64,000 nucleotides of DNA from Luteimonas panaciterrae (GTDB taxonomy: Bacteria > Pseudomonadota > Gammaproteobacteria > Xanthomonadales > Xanthomonadaceae). Position numbers and translations under genes: made by a program. Shown here one piece after another: positions 1 through 8,411 of this stretch. Numbering within the stretch: the first letter of the stretch is position 1; each line of letters starts with the position of its first letter. The notes under the pieces were generated by a model. The model searched no databases, had not been told where the DNA came from, and saw only the letters and a program-made list of their open reading frames with translations. The stretch is from assembly GCF_020511115.1 (NCBI RefSeq), contig NZ_JAJAVH010000001.1, forward strand, positions 620,001 through 684,000, given 5' to 3'.

Positions 1-39
1 TCGGCCAGGCGCGACCCCCGATCATGCGATCCTTACTGC

Positions 40-660
40 ATGGCCCCACCCAACCCACTCGCTCGCGCCCGCTATCTCCTCGCGGCCCATACGCACAAGC
101 AGCTGCCGCCCGATGGCGGCTGGGAGGTCGCCTTCGCCGGCCGCTCCAATGCCGGCAAGTCCAGCGCCTTGAACGCCCTGTGCCAGCAGAACGCGCTGGC
201 CCGCGTCTCCAAGACACCGGGTCGCACCCAGCAATTGGTCTATTTCGAAGTGCCTCCGCACGAGCAGCACTACCTCGTCGATTTGCCCGGCTACGGCTAC
301 GCCAAGGTGCCGCAGGAACTGCAGGCGCACTGGCAGGCCTTTCTCGACAGTTACTTCGGCAGCCGCGATGCGCTCAAGGGATTGGTGGTGGTGATGGACA
401 TCCGCCATCCGCTGAAGGATTACGACCGCCAGATGCTCGGCTATGCCGTCGAGCGCGGACTGCCCGCGCATGTGCTGCTGACCAAGGCCGACAAGCTCTC
501 GCGCGGCGCGGCGTCGAACACGCTGCAGGCGGTGCGGCGCGAACTGTCGTCGGCGTTCGGCGACAGCGTCAGCGTGCAGGCGTTCTCATCCTCGGCCAAG
601 CAGGGCGTGGACGAGGCGCGGAGCGTGGTGTCGTCTTGGCTCGGGTTGCGCGAAGGCTGA
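40..660 (+). CDS. engB: Ribosome biogenesis GTP-binding protein EngB (YihA/YsxC)
   Basis: TRAFAC-class GTPase of 206 aa, the usual length for this family, which assists late assembly of the large ribosomal subunit in the cytoplasm. The G1 loop GRSNAGKSS is at residues 34-42, the G3 motif DLPGYGYA at 81-88 and the G4 motif TKAD at 148-151. The conserved TPGRTQ segment at about 59-64 fits switch I. The ATG at 40 gives the family-typical N-terminus ahead of the FAGRSNAGK strand. It is convergent with the VIT-family gene downstream, with only 33 bp between the stops. Identification is secure; the ribosomal role is family knowledge. Confidence 0.96.
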   Translation: MAPPNPLARARYLLAAHTHKQLPPDGGWEVAFAGRSNAGKSSALNALCQQNALARVSKTPGRTQQLVYFEVPPHEQHYLVDLPGYGYAKVPQELQAHWQAFLDSYFGSRDALKGLVVVMDIRHPLKDYDRQMLGYAVERGLPAHVLLTKADKLSRGAASNTLQAVRRELSSAFGDSVSVQAFSSSAKQGVDEARSVVSSWLGLREG

Positions 661-693
661 GCGCGTCGCGTCGTCGCCTCGCACCTGCTCGCC

Positions 694-1389
694 TCACACC
701 CGCGCGTCGAACAGGCTGCCCACCGCCGAGGCGGCCGCCATCGCCAGCGCACCCCAGAACGCCACGCGCACGCCGCCGCGCAGCATCGGCGCGCCGCCGA
801 TCCATGCGGCCAGCGCGCCGGAGCCGAACAGTCCCAGCACGGTGATGGCGGTGACGATCCTGCTCGTCCACGCCTCCGGTGCGAGCAGCACCGCCACGAT
901 CGGCAGCAAGGCGCCGCACGCGAATGCGCACGCGGAAGCCATCGCGGCCTGGAATGGCTTGGCGCGCAACGGTTCGGTGATGCCGAGTTCGTCGCGCGCG
1001 TGGGCCTGCAGTACGTCATGCGCGCTCAGCTGGCGCGCCACTTCCGACGCCAGTTCCGGCGCCAGGCCGCGCTTGATGTAGATGTTGGTCAACTCCGCCA
1101 GTTCGCCCTTCGGGTCCTCGCGCAATTCGCGTTTCTCGATGCGAAGGTCGGCCTGTTCGGTATCCGCCTGCGACTGCACGGAGACGTATTCGCCGGCGGC
1201 CATCGACATCGCGCCGGCCACCAGTCCGGCGATGCCGGTGGCCAGCAGCGTCGTCTGGTCGACCCCGCTGGCGGCCACGCCGACGACCAGGCCCGCGACC
1301 GAGACGATGCCGTCGTTGGCGCCGAGTACGGCCGCGCGCAGCCAGCCGCTGCGCTGGATCAGGTGGCGTTCGCGGTGACGTCCGGCCAT
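694..1389 (-). CDS. VIT1/CCC1 family iron/manganese transporter
   Basis: Integral membrane protein of 231 aa resembling the VIT1/CCC1 family, which moves Fe2+ or Mn2+ across membranes. The N-terminal segment LGANDGIVSVAGLVVGV (about residues 23-39) is the family's first transmembrane helix signature, and MAAGEYVSVQSQ follows helix 2. A charged central stretch rich in Glu/Lys/Arg (about 80-150) fits the cytoplasmic metal-binding region. Three hydrophobic segments close the C-terminus, for five in all. The start is the ATG at 1389. Which metal and which direction cannot be read from the sequence. It is probably monocistronic; the next minus-strand gene begins over 100 bp away. Confidence 0.9.
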   Translation of the reverse strand: MAGRHRERHLIQRSGWLRAAVLGANDGIVSVAGLVVGVAASGVDQTTLLATGIAGLVAGAMSMAAGEYVSVQSQADTEQADLRIEKRELREDPKGELAELTNIYIKRGLAPELASEVARQLSAHDVLQAHARDELGITEPLRAKPFQAAMASACAFACGALLPIVAVLLAPEAWTSRIVTAITVLGLFGSGALAAWIGGAPMLRGGVRVAFWGALAMAAASAVGSLFDARV

Positions 1390-1497
1390 CTCGGCCCTGC
1401 TGTCGACGAGGATGGTGCGATCATGCCATCAGTGTGAGGACTAGCGTTGCTGCGGCACCCCAATGGTGTCGGGTGATTTGTTACCGCCGAGCGTGGC

Positions 1498-1944
1498 CTA
1501 GTAGCCAGTGCCCGGATTCGGCGCATCGGGTGCTTGTCGAGGCGAGAAGCGATCGCTGACAGGCGAAGCCCAGTACGCCAGCGCGAGGATCACGCCCCAG
1601 AGGATGCTGGAGATCTCGAACAGGGCTTGTTCCGCAGCCGACGACAGTGCGGGCCCGGAAAGGGGGATGAGGGCGATGCTGATGATCGTCGTCACGAGCG
1701 CCAGCGTGCGTGCCCACGACTTGAAGAAGAACATGCCGACGTAGCTGGCGAGCATGCCGATCAGCAGGACGGCGACGATGCCCAGGAAGGGCCAGAAATG
1801 GTCCATCCAGGCCGGCGCCGGTTCGTTCGCGTAAGCGTTCGTCAGCTCTTGCGAATATCCGCCCGGGATGAAGGAAACGACGATGCCCGCGACGAAGAGG
1901 ACGCAATACACGGCCAGCATCAGGCGGAATCTGCTTGCGGTCAT
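1498..1944 (-). CDS. Small four-helix integral membrane protein, unknown function
   Basis: 148 aa with four hydrophobic helices (about residues 8-27, 50-72, 78-97 and 110-127) and a short Pro-rich C-terminal tail. No catalytic motif is visible and I do not recognise the family. The start is the ATG at 1944, preceded by an AAGGAT Shine-Dalgarno about 6 nt upstream. The next upstream minus-strand gene, a secreted small protein, ends 45 bp away, so they could be cotranscribed. Conserved hydrophobicity and a good ribosome site make it a real gene. Function is unknown. Confidence 0.75.
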   Translation of the reverse strand: MTASRFRLMLAVYCVLFVAGIVVSFIPGGYSQELTNAYANEPAPAWMDHFWPFLGIVAVLLIGMLASYVGMFFFKSWARTLALVTTIISIALIPLSGPALSSAAEQALFEISSILWGVILALAYWASPVSDRFSPRQAPDAPNPGTGY

Positions 1945-1989
1945 GACGACATCCTTGCGTTGGAGTTCGGTTTCGCCGTGGCGGCGCGA

Positions 1990-2493
1990 CTAGGGAAGGC
2001 TTTTCTGCATGTCGCAGACGGCGAGGCCGGCGACGAGCTGGTAGTAGCGCATGGCTTTCGCGTCCTCCAGCTTTTCCGGATCGCCGAGCGCGCGTTGTTC
2101 CTGGTGCATGGCCTTGCATTGCTCGGCGAATTCCTTGTCCGACAGCTTCGGCGCTTCTCCGATCGGTGCGCCGTCGACATTGGACACCATGTCGGTGACG
2201 CTGCCGTTATCTCCGCGAGGGAAAACATCGACCTGATAGACGAAAGACTTTCCGGAGCACGCTTCGACGGACCAGTGTTCGACCGAACCCCCGGCACGTT
2301 TCTCCACGGTCCTGGAACCGGTGGCCTTCTTGAAGGGACAGTCGGGGTGTTGCAGATCGTGCCATTCGGCGACGTCGCGGATCACGGCCGGAATGTGCGA
2401 TTTGGGCACGGCAGTATCGCGGAAGTCGGTTGCGTTCGCAGCGCCGGCCGCGAGCACAAGCATTGGAATCGCGATTCGTGTCCAGGCGCGCAT
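1990..2493 (-). CDS. Secreted/periplasmic small protein, unknown function
   Basis: 167 aa starting MRAWTRIAIPMLVLAAG, a classical Sec signal peptide with likely cleavage after ANA at about residue 20. The mature part has five cysteines, including HPDCPF, VEACSG, EQCKAM and AVCDMQ, suggesting disulfides in the periplasm. A much longer reading frame is open upstream in the same frame, but it runs antisense-frame through the aminopeptidase gene. The signal peptide therefore decides the start at 2493. It lies 11 bp downstream of the M17 aminopeptidase stop, so translational coupling with that gene is likely. I do not recognise the family. Confidence 0.75.
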   Translation of the reverse strand: MRAWTRIAIPMLVLAAGAANATDFRDTAVPKSHIPAVIRDVAEWHDLQHPDCPFKKATGSRTVEKRAGGSVEHWSVEACSGKSFVYQVDVFPRGDNGSVTDMVSNVDGAPIGEAPKLSDKEFAEQCKAMHQEQRALGDPEKLEDAKAMRYYQLVAGLAVCDMQKSLP

Positions 2494-2504
2494 GACGACA
2501 GCCG

Positions 2505-3932
2505 TCAGTCCGCCTGACTCGCGCGCCGCTTGAGCAGCGCGTAGACGGCGCGCAATCCTTGCGCCTCGCCGCCGGCCGGACGTCCCGGACGATCGTTGTC
2601 GTTCCAGGAATACACATCCAGATGCGCCCACTTCTGCTCGGCGGGCACGAAGCGCTCCAGGTACAGCGCCGCGGTGACGCTGCCGGCCATGCGCGAGGGG
2701 CCGCCGTTGGCGAGATCGGCGATGTTGCTGGTGAGGTAGCGCAGGTACGGACGCCACAACGGCATGCGCCAAAGTGGATCGCGTGTCTGCATGCCGGCAT
2801 CGAGCCAGCCCTGCGCGAGCGCGTCGTCGTTGGCGTACAGCGCCGGCAGATCCGGGCCGAGCGCGATTCGCGCGGCGCCGGTGAGCGTGGCGAAATCGAT
2901 CAGCCAGGCAGGTTTTTCCTCGCTCGCCAGCGTGAGCGCGTCGCACAGGATCACGCGGCCCTCGGCGTCGGTGTTGTCGATCTCCACGCTCACGCCCTTG
3001 CGCGTGGCGATCACCTCGCCCGGACGGAACGCGTTGGGACCGATCGCGTTCTCCACCGCCGGAATCAGCAGCGTGAGCCGCAGCGGCAGCTTGCGCGCCA
3101 TCACCAGCTCGGCCAGGGCGAGCGCGTGCGCCGCGCCGCCCATGTCCTTCTTCATGTTGCGCATGCCATCGGCGGGCTTGATGTCGAGGCCGCCGCTGTC
3201 GAAGCACACGCCCTTGCCGACGAGCGCGATGTGCGGATGCGCAGCGTCGCCCCAGTCGAAGCGGATCAATCGCGGCGCGCGATGCGAGGCGCGGCCGACG
3301 GCGTGGATGGCGGGGAAGTTACGCGTCAGCAGTTCATCGCCGACCACGCTTTCGAAACTGGCGCCATGTGCCTGCGCGATCTCGTGCGCGATGGTTTCCA
3401 GCTGCTCCGGCCCCATATCCTCGGTGGGCGTGTTGATGAGGTCGCGCACGCGCGCACAGGCGTGCAGGAGGTCGGCGGTTTCCGCATCGATCTCGGCCAC
3501 CACCAGCTGCGCCGGCGCGCGCGGCGCCTCGCGGTAACGCGTGAAGCGGTAGGCGCCGAGGCCCCAGCCGAGATGCAGCGCGCGCAGCGCTTCGTCGTCG
3601 ATCTTGGCGTCGAGCTGCCACAGCCCCGGCGGCAAGACGCTGGGTGCGTGCGCGTAGGAGAACGGATCGAGCGGGTCGCCGATGCCGAGCACCGCGGCGG
3701 CGAACCCGCCATCCTCGCCCGGCAGCGACAGCACCGAGCCTGGTGCGGCGTCGAAGGCATGCGTCTGCAGCCATTGCGCCAGCGCGGGCGTCTGGCGTTC
3801 GCGCCAGGCGGCGAAGCTGTCGCGATGGATCAGATAGAACGGGCGCGGCGTCTGCGTTTGATCGCGCTGGACAGAATCATGCTGGGTAGCGCGTTCGGGA
3901 TCGAGTCGGACGAATCCGTTCGGGAGATTCAT
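2505..3932 (-). CDS. Leucyl aminopeptidase family protein (peptidase M17)
   Basis: 475 aa cytosolic metallo-aminopeptidase of family M17, which removes N-terminal residues from peptides using two divalent metals. Three family motifs are present: the metal/lysine motif GKGVCFDSGG (canonical GKGxxFDSGG), the following KKDMGGAAH segment, and the signature NTDAEGRVILCDAL that carries metal ligands and the catalytic arginine. The N-terminal domain (about 1-160) is divergent, as in PepB-like members. Its ATG overlaps the stop of the HAD phosphatase gene by 4 nt, indicating translational coupling. PepA versus PepB assignment is not possible by eye. Confidence 0.92.
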   Translation of the reverse strand: MNLPNGFVRLDPERATQHDSVQRDQTQTPRPFYLIHRDSFAAWRERQTPALAQWLQTHAFDAAPGSVLSLPGEDGGFAAAVLGIGDPLDPFSYAHAPSVLPPGLWQLDAKIDDEALRALHLGWGLGAYRFTRYREAPRAPAQLVVAEIDAETADLLHACARVRDLINTPTEDMGPEQLETIAHEIAQAHGASFESVVGDELLTRNFPAIHAVGRASHRAPRLIRFDWGDAAHPHIALVGKGVCFDSGGLDIKPADGMRNMKKDMGGAAHALALAELVMARKLPLRLTLLIPAVENAIGPNAFRPGEVIATRKGVSVEIDNTDAEGRVILCDALTLASEEKPAWLIDFATLTGAARIALGPDLPALYANDDALAQGWLDAGMQTRDPLWRMPLWRPYLRYLTSNIADLANGGPSRMAGSVTAALYLERFVPAEQKWAHLDVYSWNDNDRPGRPAGGEAQGLRAVYALLKRRASQAD

Positions 3933-4705
3933 GCGCGGGCAGCTCGTGAAAAAGGAAGGACGGCGGCATCGAGCCAGTCGGCCAATGCGGTCAGCGTGTC
4001 GAATTCGAGATCGGGGCGCGGATCATCGTGGGGCCATTCGCTATGACCACGCACGGCCGGATCGGCGCAGCGCGCTTTCTGGTCGGCACGGTTGATCCAG
4101 CAGGTGCGCAGCCCGGCGCGCGCGGCGCCGACCACGTCGAGATCGGCATCGTCGCCGACGTGCAGTACCTGATCGGGCGCGACGCCGAGGCGTTCGCAGG
4201 CGGCGAGGAAGATGCCGGCTTCAGGCTTGGCCGCGCCGTGTTCGTGGGCGCGCAGGTAGAAGCGGAAGTGGTGCGAGAGGCCGATCCGTTCCAGATCGGC
4301 ATTGCCGTTGGAGAGCGCCGCCACCGGCACGCGCGCGGCGATGCGTGCGAGCGCGTCGAGGCTGTCGGGATAGCACTCGACTTGATTGCGCGCGGCGTAG
4401 AACGCTTCGTAGGCGGCGTCGGCCAGGGTCGGATCGGCGCCGCTCTCGCGCAGCGCGTGCGCCAGCGTCATGCGCCGCAGCGTGCCGATGTCGTGCACCA
4501 GCTGCGGGTTCGCGGCGACCACGCGTTCGCGCAAGGCGCGCATCTCGGGAATCGGAAAGAGTTCCGCGGTGCGCGGGCTGTGTGTGCGGAACCAGTCGTC
4601 GAGCACCCGTTCGATCCGCGTGGCGATCGGCGCGAACGGCCAGAGCGTATCGTCGAGATCGAGGGTGATGGCGCGGACGGGGAAATTGGATTGAGAGCGA
4701 GGCAC
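3929..4705 (-). CDS. HAD-superfamily hydrolase (subfamily IA phosphatase)
   Basis: 258 aa haloacid-dehalogenase-fold phosphatase. Motif I LDLDDTLW gives the nucleophile Asp16 and acid/base Asp18. Motif II is the ALSNGN segment, the lysine motif is AAKPE, and motif IV is HVGDDADLDVVGA. The helical cap between motifs I and II (about 20-120) marks a C1-cap, subfamily IA enzyme. The apparent start codon is GTG at 4705 with only a weak ribosome site. The stop overlaps the aminopeptidase ATG (ATGA). The physiological phosphoester substrate cannot be predicted. Confidence 0.9.
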   Translation of the reverse strand: MPRSQSNFPVRAITLDLDDTLWPFAPIATRIERVLDDWFRTHSPRTAELFPIPEMRALRERVVAANPQLVHDIGTLRRMTLAHALRESGADPTLADAAYEAFYAARNQVECYPDSLDALARIAARVPVAALSNGNADLERIGLSHHFRFYLRAHEHGAAKPEAGIFLAACERLGVAPDQVLHVGDDADLDVVGAARAGLRTCWINRADQKARCADPAVRGHSEWPHDDPRPDLEFDTLTALADWLDAAVLPFSRAARA

Positions 4706-4744
4706 ACCCGTATGTTACGGGATCGGGCGAAGCGGCGGCTCTGG

Positions 4745-4770
4745 CTTTTCCCTTCTCCCGGAGGGAAAAG
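4745..4770. terminator. Hairpin downstream of the yqj-like operon (terminator or REP-like)
   Basis: Inverted repeat CTTTTCCC (4745-4752) and GGGAAAAG (4763-4770), 10 nt apart, just past the stop of the YqjK-like gene. It can end the minus-strand YqjD-E-K transcript. No T-run follows, so it may equally be one of the palindromic repeats scattered through this window. Confidence 0.45.
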
Positions 4771-4779
4771 CGATAGCCC

Positions 4780-5301
4780 TCAGCGCTCCGAGATTTCCGT
4801 CGCCGCCTCGGCCGGGCGCGGCGGCGCATTCCAGGTCGGGTCCGGCTTGCGGCGGCGGTCGGAGGGCGGCACGGCTTCGGGTTCCGCCGTGGCCGTGACT
4901 TCAGCCGCGTGATGCGCGGCTTCGATGTCGTTCGCGGGCTCGGCCTCGGACGGCGTCCGCATCGCCGCGTCGTTCGCCGCATCGGCGGCCTGTTCGGTCG
5001 CTTTCTTCGCCGTCGCCGCGGCGAGCCCGCTCTGCAGCGATGCCAGCAGCCCAGACACCGCGGTGAACAACTGCACCCAGCGCGCGCTGTTGAATCCACC
5101 GAGCTTGCGCACGACGCGTCCGGGCCGCGCGCGTCCGATCAGGAAACCGCCGACCAGGCCGGCGAGCAGGATCCGCGTTGGCGTCCAGCTCTCACGCCAG
5201 GTGTCCTTCAGCGAGGTGGCGTGCGCCTGCGTCTGTTCGAAGCGGCCCTCGACCAGGCGTTCGCCGCGGATCACGCGCTGCTTCAGGCGTTCGAACTTCA
5301 T
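4780..5301 (-). CDS. YqjK-like protein of the YqjD-E-K cluster
   Basis: 173 aa with a basic N-terminus (MKFERLKQRVIRGERLVEG), one weak hydrophobic segment (ILLAGLVGGFLIGRA, about 42-56), a second amphipathic stretch (about 75-95) and an Ala/Glu-rich low-complexity tail. Sequence alone would leave it as hypothetical. The assignment to a YqjK-like role rests on position: it follows a YqjE-like and a YqjD/DUF883-like gene in the same order as in Escherichia coli. The ATG at 5301 overlaps the YqjE-like stop by 4 nt. The tail is unusually long for the family. Confidence 0.6.
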   Translation of the reverse strand: MKFERLKQRVIRGERLVEGRFEQTQAHATSLKDTWRESWTPTRILLAGLVGGFLIGRARPGRVVRKLGGFNSARWVQLFTAVSGLLASLQSGLAAATAKKATEQAADAANDAAMRTPSEAEPANDIEAAHHAAEVTATAEPEAVPPSDRRRKPDPTWNAPPRPAEAATEISER

Positions 5302-5786
5302 GGCTGCCGTGCCTGCGCGTCGGTTGTGTTCAAGGCCTCGCCGTGCGGTTCGGCGACGTCATCCTCGTCATCGCCACCGATGCCTAGCCGCGCCAGCTGG
5401 CGCCGCGTGGCATGCATGCCGGCGTAATCGAAAAACACCGACACGCGCCAGGCGGCGATCGCGGTGACGGTGAGGCTCAGTGCCGCGGCGATGGAAATCG
5501 AGGCCAGCCACGGCAGCCCCAGCGATTGCAGCAGCGCGATCAACGCGGCCATCGCCAACAGCCAGGTGGAAGCGCCGAACACGATCGCCACCGCCAGCCA
5601 CGCCAGCGCGCGTCCGCTGGCGCTGCGCGCGAGGGCGAGGTCGGCGCCGATCAGGCGGCGCAGCGCGCGCCCGGTATCGAGCGCGGAATCCAGCGTCGCG
5701 CGCCCCGCGGCATGGATGCGGCGCACGCTTTCGTCCAGATGCGGCGCCTTGCCGGCGTCGGCATCCTCGCGGCGTTCCTCGCTCAC
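5298..5786 (-). CDS. Phage-holin-family membrane protein, YqjE-like
   Basis: 162 aa. Residues 25-55 form a charged helix, followed by two adjacent transmembrane helices (about 61-85 and 91-113) in the hairpin arrangement typical of YqjE/Actinobacterial-holin-like proteins (PF07332). The C-terminus is acidic and polar. The start is GTG at 5786 with a GAGGGG ribosome site 6 nt upstream. It sits between the DUF883-like gene (45 bp upstream) and the YqjK-like gene (4-nt overlap). In relatives these small proteins sit in the inner membrane and are stress or stationary-phase induced. True holin activity is not implied. Confidence 0.75.
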   Translation of the reverse strand: MSEERREDADAGKAPHLDESVRRIHAAGRATLDSALDTGRALRRLIGADLALARSASGRALAWLAVAIVFGASTWLLAMAALIALLQSLGLPWLASISIAAALSLTVTAIAAWRVSVFFDYAGMHATRRQLARLGIGGDDEDDVAEPHGEALNTTDAQARQP

Positions 5787-5831
5787 GATGTTCCCCTCAA
5801 CGCATTCCCCCTCGACGCAGAGGGAATCAGC

Positions 5832-6200
5832 TTACCTGTCTCCACCGCCGCCGCGCGCAAGCTTGGCGATGATGAAACCGGCGGCGAACGCGACGCCGAA
5901 GGAAGCGAGCGGACGCTCGCGGATCAGGTCGGCGGCGCTGTCGATCAGGTCGCGGCCCTTGTCCAGCAGCGCATCGACCTGTTCGCGCGCGGCCGCGCCG
6001 CCTTCCTCGAGCGCGGCGATGCCGGACAGGGCGCCGTCGGCGAGATCGGCCTTCAGCTGCGCGCGCCCGAGGCGTGCTTCGTCGCCGGCGGCGCTGGCGG
6101 CATTGCGCAGTGTTTCGCTCGCGTGGCTGGCGGCGTCCTTCAGATGCGTGCCGGCTTCGCCGAGATTGCTCTTGAAGTTTTCGCTTGCGGTCGGATTCAT
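5832..6200 (-). CDS. DUF883/YqjD-ElaB-like inner-membrane ribosome-associated protein
   Basis: 122 aa. A long Ala-rich amphipathic helical region (about 1-90) is followed by one C-terminal transmembrane helix (LASFGVAFAAGFIIAKLA) and a short basic end, the architecture of YqjD, ElaB and YgaM. Those proteins anchor inactive ribosomes to the inner membrane in stationary phase. The ATG at 6200 is preferred over an adjacent in-frame GTG because GGAG lies 6 nt upstream of it. It heads the three-gene minus-strand operon. Family placement is good; function is by analogy. Confidence 0.8.
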   Translation of the reverse strand: MNPTASENFKSNLGEAGTHLKDAASHASETLRNAASAAGDEARLGRAQLKADLADGALSGIAALEEGGAAAREQVDALLDKGRDLIDSAADLIRERPLASFGVAFAAGFIIAKLARGGGGDR

Positions 6201-6279
6201 CACGAGCTCCTTTGCATGAGTGCCTGGGAAGTGTGCCGGACGATGGGTTGCCGGAGAGTTAAGCCTGTGTGCTTGCTTT

Positions 6280-6313
6280 GCCCGTCATTCCCGTTTTCGC
6301 GGGAATGACGGGC
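6280..6313. terminator. Perfect 14-bp inverted repeat after degP (terminator/REP-like)
   Basis: Arms 6280-6293 (GCCCGTCATTCCCG) and 6300-6313 are perfectly complementary around a 6-nt loop, TTTTCG. It lies 15 bp beyond the DegP stop, so it would end the minus-strand protease transcript. The GTCATTCCCG core recurs at 60012-60067, so this is a dispersed repeat family rather than a unique terminator. Confidence 0.7.
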
Positions 6314-6327
6314 TTATTCCTGAATGG

Positions 6328-7803
6328 TCACCGCATCAGCAGATTGCCGGTCGTCCCGCCGCGCAGCACGCGCAGCACCAGCTGCGCGGGTTTTTTCTCG
6401 AAACTGGCGCGGAAGCTGGGCAGGTCGGCGAACTCGCCATTGCTGCCTTCCACCACGATGTCGTTCGGACGCAGCCCGCTGTTCCAGGCGCGGCTGCCGC
6501 GCGTCACCGTGCCGACCTGCAAACCGCCATCGGCGCCCATGCTGCGCAGCTGCTGGCGCGTGCCTTCGTCCAGTTCCTTGAAGGTGGCGCCGGCCAGACG
6601 CGCATCGAGCGCATTGCCGTCGAGCGCGCGCGGGCTTTCCTTCAGCGTCGCGGTGAGCTGCAGCGCCTTGCCCTCGCGGCGCACGTCGAGCGTGACGCGG
6701 CTGCCGACGTCCTGCAGACCTTCGAAGTTGTGCAGGGACGGGCTGTTGTCCACGCGCTGCCCGTTGGCGGACAACACCACATCGCCTGGCTGCAATCCCG
6801 CGGCCGCGCCGGCCGATCCGGGATACACGCGCGTCACCACCGCGCCGCGCGGCTCGTCGAGCCCTAGCCCCTTGGCGATGCGATCGTCGACGTTCTGCGT
6901 CTCGATGCCGAGCGTGCCGCGCTTGACCTCGCCGGTGCTGACCAGCTGGTCCTTGATGTTGCGCGCCATGTTGATCGGAATGGCGAAGCCCAGGCCGATA
7001 TTGCCGGCCATGCTGCCGCGCGGATTGAAGCTGGCGGTGTTGATGCCGACCAGCTCGCCGCGCAGATTCACCAGCGGGCCACCGGAATTGCCGGGATTGA
7101 TCGAAGCGTCGGTCTGGATGAAGTTCTGGAAGCCGGCCACCGGAATGCCGCTGCGGCCCACGGCCGAGACGATGCCCGAGGTCACCGTCTGCCCGAGGCC
7201 ATAGGGATTGCCCATCGCCACCACGAAATCGCCCACCTGCAGCGCGTCGCTGTTGCCGAGCGGGATGGCGGTGAGGTTCTTGGCGGGGATGCGGATCAGC
7301 GCCACGTCGGTATCCGGATCGGAGCCGAGGAATTCGGCTTCCAGCGTGCGGCCGTCGGCGAGCGTCACCGACACGCCGTCGGCGTTCACCACGACGTGGT
7401 GGTTGGTGAGCACATAGCCGTTCTGCGCATCGATGATCACGCCCGAGCCGAGCGCGCGCTCCACGCGTTCGCGCGGCATGTCGGGAATGCCGAAGAAGCG
7501 GCGGAAGAACGGATCGTCGGCGAACGGCCCGAGCGGGCTGGCCACGCGCACGGTCTGGCGGCTGTACACGCTGACCACGGCGGGGGTGACGCGCTTGAGC
7601 ATGGGCGCGAGCGAGGGCACGGCCTGGCCCTCGACGGTGGCGGGCAGGCTGGCCATGGTGGCCGGCACGGCCACGGGCGCCGCCGATTCGGCACGGGCGG
7701 GCTGTTCCAGGCCTTCGCGCAGGGCCGTCGCGGCGAAGCCGCCGAAGGCCGCGGCCAGGGTCAGGGCGAGCAGGGTCTTGGTAGGAGTCGACAACCGACG
7801 CAT
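6328..7803 (-). CDS. degP: Periplasmic serine protease, DegP/HtrA (Do) family
   Basis: 491 aa HtrA-type protease and chaperone acting on misfolded envelope proteins. A Sec signal covers residues 1-40. The trypsin-like domain has catalytic His136 (TNHHVV), Asp166 (DPDTDVAL) and Ser240 (NPGNSGGPL). Two PDZ domains follow (about 280-375 and 400-490). The ATG at 7803 was chosen over an upstream in-frame start because a GAGGA site sits 4 nt before it and the signal peptide begins there. It is followed by a perfect hairpin. The upstream region holds an inverted repeat that may be an operator. DegP versus DegQ/MucD naming is not resolvable here. Confidence 0.94.
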   Translation of the reverse strand: MRRLSTPTKTLLALTLAAAFGGFAATALREGLEQPARAESAAPVAVPATMASLPATVEGQAVPSLAPMLKRVTPAVVSVYSRQTVRVASPLGPFADDPFFRRFFGIPDMPRERVERALGSGVIIDAQNGYVLTNHHVVVNADGVSVTLADGRTLEAEFLGSDPDTDVALIRIPAKNLTAIPLGNSDALQVGDFVVAMGNPYGLGQTVTSGIVSAVGRSGIPVAGFQNFIQTDASINPGNSGGPLVNLRGELVGINTASFNPRGSMAGNIGLGFAIPINMARNIKDQLVSTGEVKRGTLGIETQNVDDRIAKGLGLDEPRGAVVTRVYPGSAGAAAGLQPGDVVLSANGQRVDNSPSLHNFEGLQDVGSRVTLDVRREGKALQLTATLKESPRALDGNALDARLAGATFKELDEGTRQQLRSMGADGGLQVGTVTRGSRAWNSGLRPNDIVVEGSNGEFADLPSFRASFEKKPAQLVLRVLRGGTTGNLLMR

Positions 7804-7877
7804 GGGGTCCTCATGGGTGGATCGTGGTGCGCGACGCACAGTGTGCCGGGGCGGGCCCGGGGACGGCGTCGCGCGGT

Positions 7878-7918
7878 CCGATTAAGACGTTCAGTTTTGA
7901 TGGAGACCGTTTAATCGG
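7878..7918. promoter_or_regulatory. Inverted repeat between degP and nrdJ, possible operator
   Basis: CCGATTAA (7878-7885) and TTAATCGG (7911-7918) are perfect inverted copies separated by 25 bp. They lie 75-115 bp upstream of the DegP start in an otherwise GC-rich divergent spacer. They could be a regulator site for the protease gene. No matching regulator is encoded here. Confidence 0.35.
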
Positions 7919-8077
7919 GGATGAAGTTTCGCCGATCCGTGGCGGCCAGGCGCCCTCCCGTCCCCCCTGAAATCAGCCCTGAAAACGCCCGGATCCAGGC
8001 TCGTTAACCGCCTGTCCGACCGGTCCCGGGGGCGAGGTGGCTGTCACAAAAAAACTTCAAGATTTCCATTTTTCCGG

Positions 8078-8106
8078 TTGACAGCGCCCTTGGCCCGGCG
8101 TAGTTT
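8078..8106 (+). promoter_or_regulatory. Sigma70-type promoter for nrdJ
   Basis: TTGACA (8078-8083, perfect -35) and TAGTTT (8101-8106, 3 of 6 matches to TATAAT) are separated by exactly 17 bp, pointing toward nrdJ. Initiation near 8113 would leave a leader of about 300 nt. An imperfect NrdR-box-like string, CCACAAGATGTTGGG, begins around 8120, just downstream. Confidence 0.6.
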
Positions 8107-8411
8107 GATCTCCCGTTCGGCCACAAGATGTTGGGGTCGGACTGGGAGGAGAGGCCCAAGTGGTAGGGTTTACCTGATTTTGACACGTCGCTACAGGGGA
8201 AGGCGCACGATGCAAGCAGGCTCGGCCCCGACTACAGATCACGGATTGGAGCGCGGCGCGTAACACGCGGCTGCGGCTTCACCGTCGGTGGCTTCAAGGC
8301 AGGACGGCGGCACCGGGTTCCCGATGACGCCCGAAAACGGCAATTCAAGAAACCAACGACAAGAACAACAAGCCGCGGCACGAGCCCGGCCAGTCAGGAG
8401 AAAGATTCAGC
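8107..8411 (+). promoter_or_regulatory. Long untranslated leader of nrdJ, candidate structured RNA
   Basis: About 300 bp without a convincing reading frame between the predicted promoter and nrdJ. It can form local stems: TTGGG/CCCAA in the 8131-8160 region, and CCGTC (8282-8286) with GACGG (8303-8307). The ribosome site AGGAG (8397-8401) is 10 nt before the ATG. A conserved RNA called the nrdJ motif has been described upstream of class II reductase genes in some bacteria. I cannot confirm a match by eye. No complete B12 box was found. Confidence 0.45.

Noticed and set aside
1990..3207. Long minus-strand reading frame of 405 codons across the aminopeptidase gene
   Set aside because: Only its last 167 codons make a signal-peptide protein. 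The rest is an Arg/Ala-rich shadow of the M17 gene, common in GC-rich DNA.
8393..8402. AGTCAGGAGA before nrdJ, matching the first part of a cobalamin riboswitch B12 box
   Set aside because: The match stops after ten bases and the string contains the nrdJ ribosome site, which explains it. No other riboswitch core elements were found.
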